DNA of 64,000 nt from Miscanthus floridulus (GCF_019320115.1 NC_089591.1:60129702-60193701); one strand, 5' to 3'. Shown: positions 24,512 to 35,849, numbered from the stretch's first letter. Notes: generated by a model not told the origin, from the letters alone. Program-made: numbers and translations.

Positions 24512-26050
24512 GGAGTTAGAAAAAATTTCTAATGAAGCCAAAATAGTAGGTTGTGAAATGGTCTACAAGACAAAATATTACTTCAAAGAGAATGTAGAAA
24601 GATATAAAGCATGACTTGTAGCAAAAGGCTTTACACAAAGAGAATGAATAGATTATGATAAGAGTTTTCTCTCTAGTCTAATGCAAGGATTGTTTTAAAT
24701 CATAATGGTGTTATTGGCACATTACGATTTAGAGTTACATCAGATGGATGTAAAGACGGCATTTCTCAACGGGGATTTGTATGAAAATATTTACATGGCA
24801 CAATCTAAAGGTTTATAGTGGAAGAAAAAGAACGTATGGGATGCCGCCTGTAGAAATCCATTTATGGGTTAAAACAAGTCTCTAGACAGTAGTATTTGAA
24901 GTTGATGAAATGATAAGAAAGTTTAGGTTTAAAGAAAATGAGAAGGAATAATAGCGTTTATGTGAAGTTCAAGAATGGAAAAAAATTCCATATCCTGTGT
25001 ATAGATCACATCCTACTCACTAGTAATAATGTTAATCTGCCATTAGAGAAGAAGAAGTCTTTGTCCTCAAGTTTCAATATGAATGATTTTGGTGAAGCCT
25101 CATTGGTTTTAGAAATTAAAATTCACCGAGATAGAAGAAAAGGGGTATTAGGACTATCGCAAAGGACATACTTAGAAAAGATTATAAAGAAATAAAGTAT
25201 ATATGCGAGTAAACCTATGCCTACTCCTATAATCATGGGTAATATATTTGGGAACTTTCAGTGTTCCAGAACTGATATGAGATCGATCAAATGAACATGG
25301 TTCCATATGCTTCAGCTGTTGAAAGCTTAATGAATGTACAAGTAAAAACTTATCCTGACGTAGCTTACGTATCCGGGATATTTTAGTAGAAGTCCAGTCC
25401 AGATATAGTTCACTGGAATGGAGTTAAGAATGTCTTGCAATTTTTGCAAATTATCATAGACCTCATGCTGAGTAAGAAAGAACAAGTACTCTCAAATAGT
25501 TATGAGTACAAATGTTAAGTTTTGGCGAGATGTGTAGTGAAATCCACAGTAGTTGCTAACACTCGCAGTTGAAGTATTATTGTGGAAAAGCTCCAATGAG
25601 GCCCTATTCGCTTCTCTTATAATTCGTCTTTTTAGCTTGTTTTTTCAAGTCGAAACAATATTTTTCTCTCACAACAAATCAACCAGAACAGTGTTTTGGC
25701 TTGTTTTTTCAGTGAAGCGAACGGGGCCTGAAACAGTTGTGGTGTTATCAATGATGCATACCATAGTATAGCTTGTCATGAGACCTTAGGAACGGGCAAA
25801 AGTGGTTAAGGGAATATATACGCGGATTTAACAGTGGTAGTCAACAGCAATAACCATTTAAAGTAGTTAACTCCTAAGACAACAGGTCAAGTGTGCTACT
25901 AAACACATTAACATTAAGTTATATGTTGTAAAAGAAAAAATCCAGGATCATTTTGAAAGCATTGAGCATATAAGTACCAAGCAAATACTTACGGATCTGT
26001 TTACCAAAGGCTAGCCACCCAGTACGTTCAGAGAACACACAGTCAATATG
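24512..26050 (+). pseudogene. Copia pol remnant of element B (RT and RNase H)
   Basis: The start of this RT region lies before the solo LTR (about 22480-22576). After it, fragments encode copia RT motifs: VKTAFLNGDLY near 24750, KFKNGKKF and LLEKKKSLSSSF at 24960-25070, and YLEKIIKK at 25170. The catalytic YVDD block is changed to CIDH, which should abolish polymerase activity. RNase H traces end near 26010 (TDLFTKG-like). Many stops and frameshifts; not functional. The longest open piece is 24938-25195. Confidence 0.85.
25600..25728 (+). mobile_element. 129-bp MITE inserted in element B
   Basis: Ends GGCCCTATTCGCTT and AAGCGAACGGGGCC are imperfect inverted repeats (2 mismatches in 14). The flanks are TGA on both sides (25597-25599, 25729-25731). 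Element C at 56313-56330 (CTCCAAAGAAAC) shows the site without the insert. A 3-bp duplication suggests a PIF/Harbinger-like mobiliser, though the superfamily is uncertain. Confidence 0.85.
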
Positions 26051-26251
26051 AGTTTACGGAAAAGCCTATAATTTCTGATATTAAGGGCCTAGTTGAGAAT
26101 CTGTTTCAAAACATAAAGGTACATTGTAGCTGTTTAATCTATGGTAACTGACCGTGACGATGAGGCACGCTCTATGCGTTGATCTGCGATGGAATGGATA
26201 AAAGATAAAGTAAGTTAAGTCTAAGTCATAAGGTGAGATCAAGGGGAAGAA

Positions 26252-26681
26252 TGTTAGATTGATCTCCACCAATTGGCCCTAACGGTCAATTGGGCCCTTG
26301 ATCCGCGTCCTGATTGGGGGCGCCCAGCCGTTTTCCTAGCTGATGGGCCCCATCGCGCACCGCTATAAAGAGGAAGGTAGGGGGCCGAGGCGCAAGGTAT
26401 GAGGTTCACCGTAGCCGTTAGCACCTCACCGTATCCTAACCCTAGTCAATCGTGAGGGTGCGCTGTGAGCGATAGAAAAGCTCCACCGCTTTCACTGCTG
26501 CCTCCAGATCGCGCCTGCACCCCTGCCTTCTTTGAGACCCTAGCGGGCGCTTCAAGCTACTACTCCTTCTTCAGCGGCACCATGACCGTAACATCACTGG
26601 ACAAGATACATCGTCAAATTTCCTATCTAAGTTATGTTTTACCCACTAAATCTACGTCCTAAATGGTCTAGAAATCTATCA
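26252..26681 (+). repeat. 3' LTR of element B (430 bp)
   Basis: Starts TGTTAGATTG after a purine tract and ends CTATCA. TATAAA lies at 26364-26369. A stem-loop at 26269-26293 (arms CCAATTGG and TCAATTGG) shows loop CCCTAACGG; its CCTAACGGTCA fits the plant MSA (MYB3R) consensus. Confidence 0.88.
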
Positions 26682-26755
26682 AACAGGTCACGCGGCAGCC
26701 ACCTTGGCAATGGTCTAGAAATCTATCAAACAGGTCACGCGGCAGCCACCTTGGC
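26662..26755 (+). repeat. 47-bp tandem duplication across the LTR B/flank junction
   Basis: 26662-26708 is repeated as 26709-26755 with no difference that I saw. The unit contains the last 20 bp of the LTR plus 27 bp of flank, so the duplication happened after element B inserted. Confidence 0.9.
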
Positions 26756-27299
26756 AATGGCAGGCGTTTTTTTTTTTTTTTTTTTTGTGGCCTTTGGGTG
26801 TGCCTGTGCTTGTGTTCCACACCCGTGGCCACCGCGGTAAATCCGTCCATTCATGATCCATCGGCACTTCGGCAGCGTATGCATTGATGGGGACACATGT
26901 TTTCGGTGACGGCTTTTTCAGGCTTTTTCCAGCCGGTACCACCCTCCACCTATGCGGCTACGGCACTAGGCTTTCCCCAGCCTGCCTCCTCTAGCAGGGC
27001 TAAGTACTCCAGCGTACAGCCTTTCGTCAACACGCACCAGCTGTTTAGCAGTAGTAGCAGTGACAGAGTTAGCTGTAAGCTTGCTTCATCAGTTAATTAA
27101 TCACTCCAATCACGGCCCTAGTGCTAATGCTGCTTCTTGGATGTGTACTACTCATCTTATCCACTGGCCGGTCTCCCCTTGCGATCCTGCCAAAACTCCT
27201 GTTCACGGGTCACCGTGCCAGTGAGATTAGACTGGATTAGATTAGGCAATTACATCCAGTGCGCACTAAGAATTACGGTCATGTCATCGTTCACCACCT
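26756..27299. other. Intergenic, no gene recognised
   Basis: Contains a run of 20 T (26767-26786). Short frames are present, but none has recognisable similarity. Confidence 0.6.
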
Positions 27300-27318
27300 T
27301 AGTAGTCAAAACTCATGA

Positions 27319-27384
<66 letters not shown>

Positions 27385-27402
27385 TTATGAGTTTTGATTA
27401 CT
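27300..27402. repeat. Palindromic AT-repeat element
   Basis: 23-base arms (27300-27322 and 27380-27402) are inverted repeats with about two mismatches, including CAAAACTCATGAGCGC opposite GCGCTTATGAGTTTTG. They enclose a pure AT dinucleotide run (27323-27380). It could be a hairpin MITE or the terminal part of a larger element. No clear target duplication seen. Confidence 0.8.
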
Positions 27403-29420
27403 AGGCGAGGCTAAAATGCAACAAGGTGCAATTAATATAGCAATTGCACAGACCACAAAAACACTTCCCGCCCCTGCGCCCGACAAAAACAGGCCACGCC
27501 CATTCTGGGCGGTCCCGCATCCACCCGCGCGTGGGCCGCGCGCAGCCGCCAGCACGTGGGCCGCTCGCCTCCCCGCAAAAAATGGCCCGCGCGCATCCGA
27601 TTCGTCCGAATCGAGCGCCAATTGCAACGCCGTGTGTCTTGTGATTGCAATCTCGATTCTGTTCTGGTTGCAACATATATGCGTGTGCACGGGATGTCTT
27701 GAACGGCAAGTAAGAAATACAACAGAAACAGAAAAAGGGATCGCCTGAGGAGGAAAAAACGCATCCCACCCCACGCCCCCCTCTCTCGCAGTAGAGGCGC
27801 CGCCGCCGGCGGCGGAGCGCCTTGAGGGGGAGCGCACTCCTCGCCTAGCGCCGCCGCGCGAGCCATCGCGCTCCTCGCCCTGCATCGCCGCGCTAGCCGC
27901 CGCGCTCCTCGCCCTGCGTCGTCGCGCGAGCCGCCTCCCCGCGTCCCGCCTCCAGCATCGAGATGGGGCCAACGCCGCCGTCGCTCGTCGAGGCTGGGCC
28001 GCTCGCCCTACGTGATCCACCGACGGCAGTCGGAGAGGGTCGCTGCGTTGATTCGAGCACATCGGAGAGAGCCTCCGCCGTCGTCGACACCCATGCTTCC
28101 CCCGATAACAGCAATTACAAGCGATCCCCTCCACCATACGACGACACTCACGCCGCCGGCGACATTGGCTCCAGGGGACATGGTGACTCCAGATGCCAAC
28201 CAACTGTTCTACCTGGTAAAAAAAGCAGCTTGACCTCCCTTATGCTGTGCCCAGTGAGTTGAATGCTTGAATCACCTGTGATCTGTGTGCTGGGTGCAAC
28301 TAATTGCGACACGGCTTTCGTAGTAATTGCGACACAGCTTTGGGATTAAATTGAATAACCCGTCACTGACTTTTCCCATGGATCTGGAAAAAAATGCAAC
28401 TAATTGCAACAGAGATTTGGTAGTAATTGCAACAGAGATGTGGTAGTAATTGCTACACATGGCTTTGAGTTTTAAACTGAATCACCTGTGTTTGGCTTTT
28501 CCATGGATCTGATAAAAAGAAAATGTAACTGATTGCAACTAGGATGTGGTATAAATTGCAACAGAGACATGGTAGTAATTGCAACAGAGAATTTAACACT
28601 AGAGATGCACAAACCAGCATTGTCAACCAATTGCAACCGATAAAACACTAGAGATGCACTTTTAGATTAAGTGAGTTGCAGCAATAGTTACAAAATCAGT
28701 TGAATTTCAAATGAATTGTCGACTATTTACAACTACAACACCCCTACCAGTTGCAAACATAAGGACAAATAGGCTAGTTACACAAGTCATCGCAAAAATT
28801 ACAAAATTAAGTACTAATATGGTTACAATTGCAATTGCCCCATGGATCCTCTAAATTGCAAACAAACCATAAAAAAGCCGATTACAAACGAGCGTAATAG
28901 CCAGTTAAAACGAATTCAATTCAAAATTAAGTAGGGATAGGGAATGGGGGATGACTTACATCGGGATAAAAAGAGGCGGATTCGAATTTGAGCGATTCAA
29001 CACGGCGACGCTCGAACCCTAGGTCCAGAAATTCGAAGAGCGGCAAATGGAGAGCGAAAACCGCAGCACGCGAAGCGGCAAATGGAGAGCGCAGGGGGTG
29101 TGGGGGGAGTACGGGGTGGGGGAGCAGCAACAAAAATGAAGGGCGAGTGGGGGCGGTTTTCTCGGCGGAGCAATGGGGGCGGTTTTCTCTCGACGGAGCG
29201 GCGGCGCAGCGCGAGCGACGGCGGTTCCTCGCGAGGAAAAGAGCAACGGAAACTGAAGAGAGGGAGTGGAGGCGGTTTGCTGGAGCGTGCCGTGTGCGGA
29301 CCAGGTGGTGCGGACGAGGCGGCCTCGGGCACGTGCGGGTTAGACCAGATGGGCGCGCGCGTCGGTCGGTTTGGCCTGGATGTATTCTCTATATAGAATG
29401 CACCCAGGTGTAATATATAT
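27403..29420. other. Possible non-autonomous DNA transposon, unrecognised
   Basis: Two GC-rich blocks (27470-28000 and 28985-29370) flank an AT-rich core full of TTGCAAC motifs. The ends have a weak inverted resemblance (GGTGCAATTAATATAG near 27424-27439 versus the complement of CTATATAGAATGCACC near 29388-29403). The large - strand frame 27385-28203 and the + frame 28988-29413 have no recognisable domain and look like GC-driven open frames. A Pack-MULE-like element is possible but not established. Confidence 0.35.
28250..28600 (+). repeat. Imperfect tandem repeats rich in TAATTGCAACAGAGA
   Basis: About three units of 110-130 bp. Each has TTGAATNACC...CATGGATCTG followed by one to three shorter modules of TAATTGCAACAGAGATNTGGTAG (period about 25). 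Copies near 28298, 28323, 28395, 28420, 28446, 28540 and 28575. The motif continues sporadically to 28870. Confidence 0.75.
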
Positions 29421-29427
29421 ATACAGT

Positions 29428-29443
29428 ACACACACACACACAC
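29428..29443 (+). repeat. CA microsatellite
   Basis: ACACAC run of 16 bp after a short TA run (29412-29422). Confidence 0.9.
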
Positions 29444-29528
29444 GAGAGATCCCAGGCTAAGAGCTCAAAAGCAATACACTGTATAATTAGTATATAGCTA
29501 GCACGTTGGAGCTTTGCTTTTCGACTCA

Positions 29529-29645
29529 GCCTGTTCGCTTGCTCGTAAACGATCGTAAATTTCCAGTTAGAAACAGTGTTTTTCTCTCACACCAAACCAG
29601 CCAGCAGTAAATAATCCACGATACGATACGGCCTCCCGAACAGGC
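29529..29645 (+). mobile_element. Small MITE-like element
   Basis: GCCTGTTCG at one end and CGAACAGGC at the other (9-bp perfect inverted repeat, 117 bp overall). Interior AACAGTGTTTTTCTCTCAC resembles the MITE at 25600. No convincing target duplication. Confidence 0.6.
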
Positions 29646-31000
29646 ACACATGTATTCCCAAGCATTGTCTGTCATGTGCGCGATTTGAGGCATTGCTGAG
29701 AGCGGATTTGAGTAGTGGAGTACTGTCATTACCGCGGGGACCCGCCCCGCCCGCCTGCGCCTGTGCCTGCCCGCCCGCGCGCCCGCTGCGATTCGTAGCC
29801 CTCTTTTGGGCGCGAGCACAGCTGGGCGGTGGCGGTCTTGCACTTGCGCCTCTGCTGCCTCTGCTCTGCTCGATTATAATGTCGCGCGCGCGGGTTGCGC
29901 TTGCGCCACCCCGGCGGCCTGCTCCGCTCGTCCGTCCCCGACGAAACGATCCATCCACCGATAGCGACTCGTGGTCGAGCGCAGGGACCGAAGGGACACC
30001 AGATGCGTTAGTGCCTGCCGCCGCGCTCCTGCTGGCCCGGGGCCGGGACGGGGACCGCGCGGCGCGGCAGCGGTACGTCGTCAGCGCGGGGTGCGCGGCA
30101 CGCGCTCGGGATTTTCCAGCTGGGACTTGAGACTTGACTTCGGCTTGTTCGCTGGCGAAGAAGGGCTTCGAGAGAGGGACTGGCTGCCAGCATCGGATGC
30201 CTGCCGGCAGCCCGGCCGCCCGCCGGGAGGCTTTGGTGGATTTTTTTTTTTCTTTCGAAAGATCGGCTTTGGTGGATCTTTGATGAACTGTTGCGCGATG
30301 GTCCTGACACGCTGCATGTGGTGCCAATCTGCTAGCCAAAGCCATGGCACATGCCGCCTGCGTGTGTGCTTTCCTTAATTTTTACGTGACCCCATGTTAA
30401 TTTTTACAGGTGCCAACAACATCTGGCTTCGTTGACATCGATGGATCCTTCACCCTTCACTCGGATAGTCAGATACTGCCTGCCTGCCCCCCACCCCCCA
30501 CCCGATTTTTTGAAGGGAAATTCAAAAGACACCTCCTTTTCCACCTTCTGGAAAATCATCAATCAACGAACAAGACAAAACAAAGGCCACTGGTGGACGG
30601 GAAGTTTTACCACCAGCTCAGGATTCGGGTACAGTACAGATGACGACGTCAATACCTTCGCCGGAGCGGAAATGCGAGATGCACTGGCGGCATCTAACTA
30701 TTCTTTGCCGCCGAAAAGTAAAAGAACCTTAAAACTCCCAAAACGCCCCCAAATTGACCGCACTCCATTTCCTGGCCATTTCCCCCTTGGCGCTAATCAA
30801 CATTCCCCAAAACGGCAGGAGCGGTTACCCTTTCGCAAGTTGTCGCGCCCGAGCGCTCCGGCTGACGGCTGGGTCCCACGGCCGCCGGGTTTTTAACGTC
30901 CCTTCCCTTCCCTCCCCAGGAGAGGGGCGGAGGACGATTTGTACCGCCTGCCTACCCGACAGTAAACAGTAGGCGCTGGTAAACACCGCCAACAACAACG
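29646..31000. other. Intergenic/upstream region of the WD40 gene, GC-rich in part
   Basis: GC-rich stretches at 29730-30110 give overlapping open frames on both strands (longest 30345-29587 on the minus strand) without recognisable domains. A T run lies near 30240-30250. The promoter of the WD40 gene is probably in 30700-31000, but no clear TATA box was identified. Confidence 0.5.
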
Positions 31001-31081
31001 ATGCACGCAGGCGCAGGCGCAGGCGCAGCCGCAGCGGGGGAGAGGAGGGGGTGCCAAGCGCAAGCACCACCACCGCAATAA
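31001..31081 (+). promoter_or_regulatory. Candidate upstream ORF (26 codons)
   Basis: ATG 31001 to TAA 31079-31081, Ala/Gly-rich. It counts only if the transcript of the WD40 gene starts upstream of it. Confidence 0.35.
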
Positions 31082-31353
31082 CAACGAAGACGGCACCAGC
31101 ACCAACCACCACTTTTCGAGGGAAGGCACAGGCACAGGCAGGCGCGCCGCACGGGGCGGGAACCCGTCGCGATTGGCCCCGTCCGACGACGAACCGGTCG
31201 CGGGCCTCGTGCCCGTGGTGGATCTAACGCCACCTGCGCGCAGGCGCGGGCGCTTTGCTTCCCCCTCCTCCCTCCTCGTCGTCGACGCGTGCCGACCGGG
31301 CAATTTCCATCCGCGGGGCGGCGCCGTGTCGACTCCGTCTTCCTCGGCGGTCA

Positions 31354-31371
31354 ATGCGGACGCGGAGATGA
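31354..31371 (+). promoter_or_regulatory. 5-codon uORF overlapping the WD40 start codon
   Basis: ATG 31354 in a weak context runs to TGA 31369-31371, which overlaps the main ATG (31368-31370) as ATGA. Leaky scanning or re-initiation would be needed for main ORF translation. Confidence 0.55.
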
Positions 31372-34300
31372 GCGCCTGCGGCGGGGAGGAGGAGGAGGAG
31401 GAGGATGAGGAGGAGGAGGAGGAGGAGGTGTTCTACGAGTCGCGGGACCGCGTGCTCTCCTCCTCCTGCTCCTCCACCTCCGCCTCGGACGATGACGACA
31501 ACGACCGCCCGCGACGGCGCCGGGACGGGGCCGCCTCTGCCGCCGCCGCGGCGGCGGCGCTCGACGTGTGGACGTCCGAGCCGGCGCCCGTGCAGGAGCG
31601 GCGCCGGAAGCTGCTGCAGATGATGGGGCTCGCCGGGGACCCCGCCCTGGCGCGCCTCGAGATGGGCCGATCGGTCTCCTACGACGGGCCCGTCCGCCCG
31701 GCGCCGGTCTCGCCCATCTCCCGATCCAGATCAGACGGCGCCGTGCCTGTCTCGGCGACGAAACCCCCGCTGGGCGGGCGGTCGCGCCAGGCGTCGTCGG
31801 GCTCCTCCGAGGCCACGCCCGAAGGGGAGGAGACCGACCCGAGGTGCCTAATCCGGAACCTCGACGACGGCAGCGAGTTCGTGGTCAAGGAGGAGTTCGA
31901 GTTCCGCGAGGTCGGCACGGGCCGGCAGCTCACCATGGAGGAGTTTGTTGACCTCTGCGTCGGCCGCTCGCCTATCGTCCAGGAGCTCATGCGACGCGAG
32001 AATGTTGCCAACTCCGGCTCAAACAACACCCCCATCCAGAGGTCCAACTCCGACTCCAGCAACGGAGCAACGCGACACCGGCGGCATAGCAGCTGGCTTC
32101 GGAGCATTCGAAACGTCGCCGGCTCCATGGTGGTCAGCTCCCGCGACCGCCGCAGCAGCGACGAGAAGGACACGTCGTCGGAGAAAGGCGGGCGCCGGTC
32201 CAGCTCAGCAACAGATGACAACCAGGACAGCGCCGGAGCCGTGCACCATGGCCCGGTGCGCGTTAAGGTGAGGCAGTATGGGAAGTCGTACAAGGAGCTC
32301 AGTGGCCTATTCATGAACCAGGAGATTCAGGCTCACAATGGGTCCATCTGGAGCATCAGGTTTAGTCCAGATGGCCGGTACCTCGCGAGTGCTGGGGAAG
32401 ACTGCGTGATCCATGTCTGGGAAGTGTCAGAGTTCGAGAGGAAACGCGAGGAGAACGGAGTGTGCAATCCTTTTGTTGCCATTGCGTGCAACGGTTCGCC
32501 GGAGCCAACATTAGCGTTGGCCAGCAGTGTGGATGGGAGCAACCGTGAGAAGAAGCATCGGGCAAGGTTCTTGGAGGGCTGTAGGTCTGGGAGCTCAGAC
32601 CGGCTAATGGTGCCAGAGCATATGTTTGCGCTGTCAGAAAAGCCGATTCGGACCTTCGTGGGGCATTCAGAAGAAGTGCTGGATCTCTGCTGGTCCAAAT
32701 CCCAGGTATTTCTAGCGTTGCTGTTTGTTCTAAAGTTTCCCCTGGTTGATATTTGACAAGTAATTTGATAAATACTGAAATCTAGAAGCATGCCATGACT
32801 AGTATATAATGATTATAGATAGCAATTGCTTAGTTCTTGTTATTCGTTTTACTCCAGAAATGTTAATGGCACATTTTTATGAAGCATTGTTTCAACAGCC
32901 CATCTTTGTGGTAATTGGGTTCAATCATGTTAGGACAGAAATAACCTAGCACCTAGAGCTGCCTATTTTAATGCATTTCTGGCGTAGTTAGCTGCAAAGA
33001 CTGAATAGGTAACTTGTAATGCATATAATCAATTATTTGCTATCTACCTTTGGCGTTCTTCCTCCAAGTTATTTTACCTTTTTGTATATGCACATATTGG
33101 TGATTTTGTCAGCATATAACCATTATCAGGCCATGGCAAACGTCTGGTGGAAATTTTCTTAAAATGGTAAAAGAATATACCAAACACTAATGCCCAGATT
33201 GCCATGAACATGATATTTTTCAGCGCCTTGATAATTTATTCTTGTGACTCTAAACGTCGGCTACTTGTTAGTTCCCATCTTTTTCTTGTTGAGTCAGCAA
33301 ATATATATTATGTGTTTCACAATATAGCATGGACTAGGTGTGTGGGCTTCTAAAATCTAGGATTATCTTGCCTCATCACGTGTTTTTCATTTTTTAAAAC
33401 TTTTATATTGACTAAATGCAAGTATAAAGGGTTGTTTGTTCGGTGCTCACAACTTAAGTAACATCATGAAACAGGCCATATAAACATGGCAATGTCGCAT
33501 CAAGTTGTGGAGTCTCAATTTATGGTCTTAGGACACACATTTTCTAACCTGTTACTCAGATTACAAATGGCCTGGCGCTAAGTCACATTGCATCAAACCA
33601 TCAGTAGTGTACTTCTATTTATCAGGTTCTGCAAATTTGAGTTACCCCCTCCCTAATCGCACTTATTTATGAAAGGGGTTGCATTTAGCCACCGACCAGT
33701 TGCCTCCAAGAGCACAAACACATGATTAGACTCATAAAATTTGTTGGATTCCTTTTAGGTATTAAGTTGGCAGCTGAAAAAATCTATTCCATACCTCTCT
33801 ATGCTGGCCACATATCGACTTTGTGCTCACCGACAGTGCATCCATACGAACTATGATCGGTAAAGTTCCATTAACTCCTTACAAAATTTCGCAGTGATAC
33901 CTTTTTGAAATGCTTTGCAGTACTTACTTTCATCTTCAATGGATAAAACGGTGAAGTTATGGCACATTTCGAGCACTTCCTGTCTGAAAACATTCTCACA
34001 CAGTGACTATGGTAAGAGTTACCCGCCCCTTGCCCTTAATGTTTTGTCACTCTGCCAGCATGCTGAATTTTCTTTTGTTGAACTTGTATCCTAGTGACAT
34101 GCATCCAGTTCAACCCTGTTGATGATAGATACTTCATTAGTGGTTCACTGGATGAAAAAGTCCGCATATGGAGCGTTCAAAACCGTGAAATTGTTGATTG
34201 GAAAGATTTGCATGAAATGGTCACTGCTGCTTGCTATACCCCAGATGGACAGGTTTTAATCATCTTACATAATTCTTTGATCTAATATCTTCTTCATGTT

Positions 34301-35849
34301 AAAGTCTGACATATTTCTTTCTTTTTTGAAGAGCGCATTAATTGGTTCCCATAAAGGCAGCTGCCATATTTATGATACATCTGGTACCTCTCCACCTGCA
34401 TCGTATCATCATGTTTTCATGTTCTCTTCTGCTATGACTTAGCTTTTCTTTTACTTTTTCTGACCAGATAATAAGCTTCTCCAAAAGAAACAAATTGACC
34501 TGCAAAATAAGAAAAAGAAGTCCAGTCAGAAGAAAATCACTGGATTTCAGGTGCATAGCCCAAACAAATTTGCGTATACTTCACAAGATGTGTATACAGT
34601 AATTTTTTTTTAATCATTAAACTTCCTGTCTTACTAAATAATAGTTCCTTGAATAGTTTCTCCCAGGGAGTACTTCAAAGGTCCTTATTACATCTGCAGA
34701 TTCAAGAATCAGGGTTGTTGATGGCCTTAATCTAGTTCACAAATACAAAGGTATCAAATTTTGAGTCCGGGAGCCTTTTTAAGATTAGTAGGCATATCAC
34801 ATCATTTGTTTTTGCAAGGCATAGTTTTGTACTGACACAGTGTTTTTCTCTGCTTCTAAGAAGTGATTTAGTAAAACGACTGGTTCTTTACGTAATTACA
34901 TTTTTAAAACCTGTTTTTGGTTGCTCATTAAAAACTTATTTCTCTGTATTAGAATCCCGGTGTCTGTAGTTTGATAGGATTACAATAGATGGGCAGCAAT
35001 CAAATCATATAGTCATCTATTTACCAATAACATATTTCCATGTTCCAATGATTGAATCATGTAGCGTTTTCGTGTTTCTCCTGTCATGTGCTTTCAACAA
35101 AGTGACAAAACCTGTCATTCTACACTTTGTTGAGGTGATAGGTCCTCTTGTTCACTTAACATGATTACACAGTTATATCTGCTCGTTGATGGGTCCAATA
35201 TGCATATTTTTCCCTTGAAGCAAAATGCTTAATTTTCTGCTCAGTTGTTTCCAGTGCAATGGCTGTTCACTCTTTGTTCTCTTCTGTTTCAGGTTTCCGA
35301 AACACTAACAGCCAGATTTCAGCCTGTTTAGCTGCAAATGGGAGGTATGTGATCTCAGCAAGTGAGGATTCCCATGTGTACATATGGAGAAACGATGATA
35401 ACCTTGAACAAGGCAGAAGCAAGGGGAATGTTACTGTCACCAATTCCTATGAACATTTCCACTGCCAGGATGTGACAGTTGCTGTTGCACTGCCATCTAA
35501 TGGCTCAGCAATGGTATCCAGAGCAAACTCCATGAAGCACGATGAGCAGGATTCTGTATTGGAGCAGTCTCTGCTGCATGCTGTCCCTGAAAAACTGCAA
35601 GATTCCTCTGATTTCCAGCCTCAAAGTGGCAATATCCTAAGCACCAGTTCAAATCACAGTGGTGATAGAGCAACTTGGCCTGAAGAGCTCATGACGCCAA
35701 CAAAGCAGAGCCCTCGGTCTAGTGCCAGTCTTCCCAGTGGTGCTGATCAAGCTCCAAGTCGGTCAGCCTGGGGAACTGTAATTGTCACGGCAGGCCGTGG
35801 AGGTCAGATCAGAACATTTCAGAATTTTGGGTTTCCTGCTCGAGTATAG
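31368..35849 (+). CDS. WD40-repeat protein, WDR44-like plant family (7 exons)
   Basis: Predicted exons: 31368-32705, 33921-34011, 34095-34252, 34332-34383, 34468-34550, 34657-34750, 35293-35849. All introns are GT...AG and phases agree, giving 790 aa with stop TAG 35847-35849. The N-terminus has an acidic Glu run (residues about 7-20) then YESRDRVLSSS. Residues 20-310 are Ser-rich and probably disordered, with the EEFVDLCVGRSP motif typical of this plant family. WD repeats lie from about 315 to 650 (IRFSPDGRYLASAGEDCVIHVW, LSSSMDKTVKLW, FISGSLDEKVRIW, SADSRIRVVDG, ISASEDSHVYIW). A Ser-rich tail ends with a last blade-like strand, GTVIVTAGRGGQIRTF. WD40 propellers are scaffolds; the precise role of this family is unclear to me. 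ATG 31368 is the first in-frame ATG; the open frame extends upstream without one. Host gene, not transposon. Confidence 0.93.

Larger units (their letters stand above)
20682..26681 (+). mobile_element. Older Ty1/copia element 'B', gutted and host to other insertions
   Basis: The visible part holds the 3' end of the 5' LTR (20682-21013), a diverged primer site (21015), internal DNA with pol remnants, a polypurine tract (26241-26249) and the 3' LTR (26252-26681). Element A sits inside its 5' LTR. A solo SIRE LTR (22582-24506) and a MITE (25600-25728) interrupt its interior. It belongs to the same family as element C: corresponding internal stretches (21300-22570 versus 39500-40810; 24940-26040 versus 55640-56640) align readily. 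No intact gene remains. Confidence 0.85.

Noticed and set aside
27385..28203. 272-aa ORF on the minus strand
   Set aside because: Arg/Ala-rich frame in GC-rich DNA, overlapped by other open frames; no domain, no splice or start support.
29587..30345. 252-aa ORF on the minus strand
   Set aside because: Same GC-driven artefact; it overlaps a MITE-like sequence and opposite-strand ORFs.
31173..31367. N-terminal extension of the WD40 protein
   Set aside because: The first codon of the open frame is TTG; no in-frame ATG occurs before 31368.
33759..33870. Extra exon in intron 1 of the WD40 gene
   Set aside because: An AG precedes it, but the frame has no WD-repeat homology, and exon 1 joins 33921 in phase and in register with the repeat.
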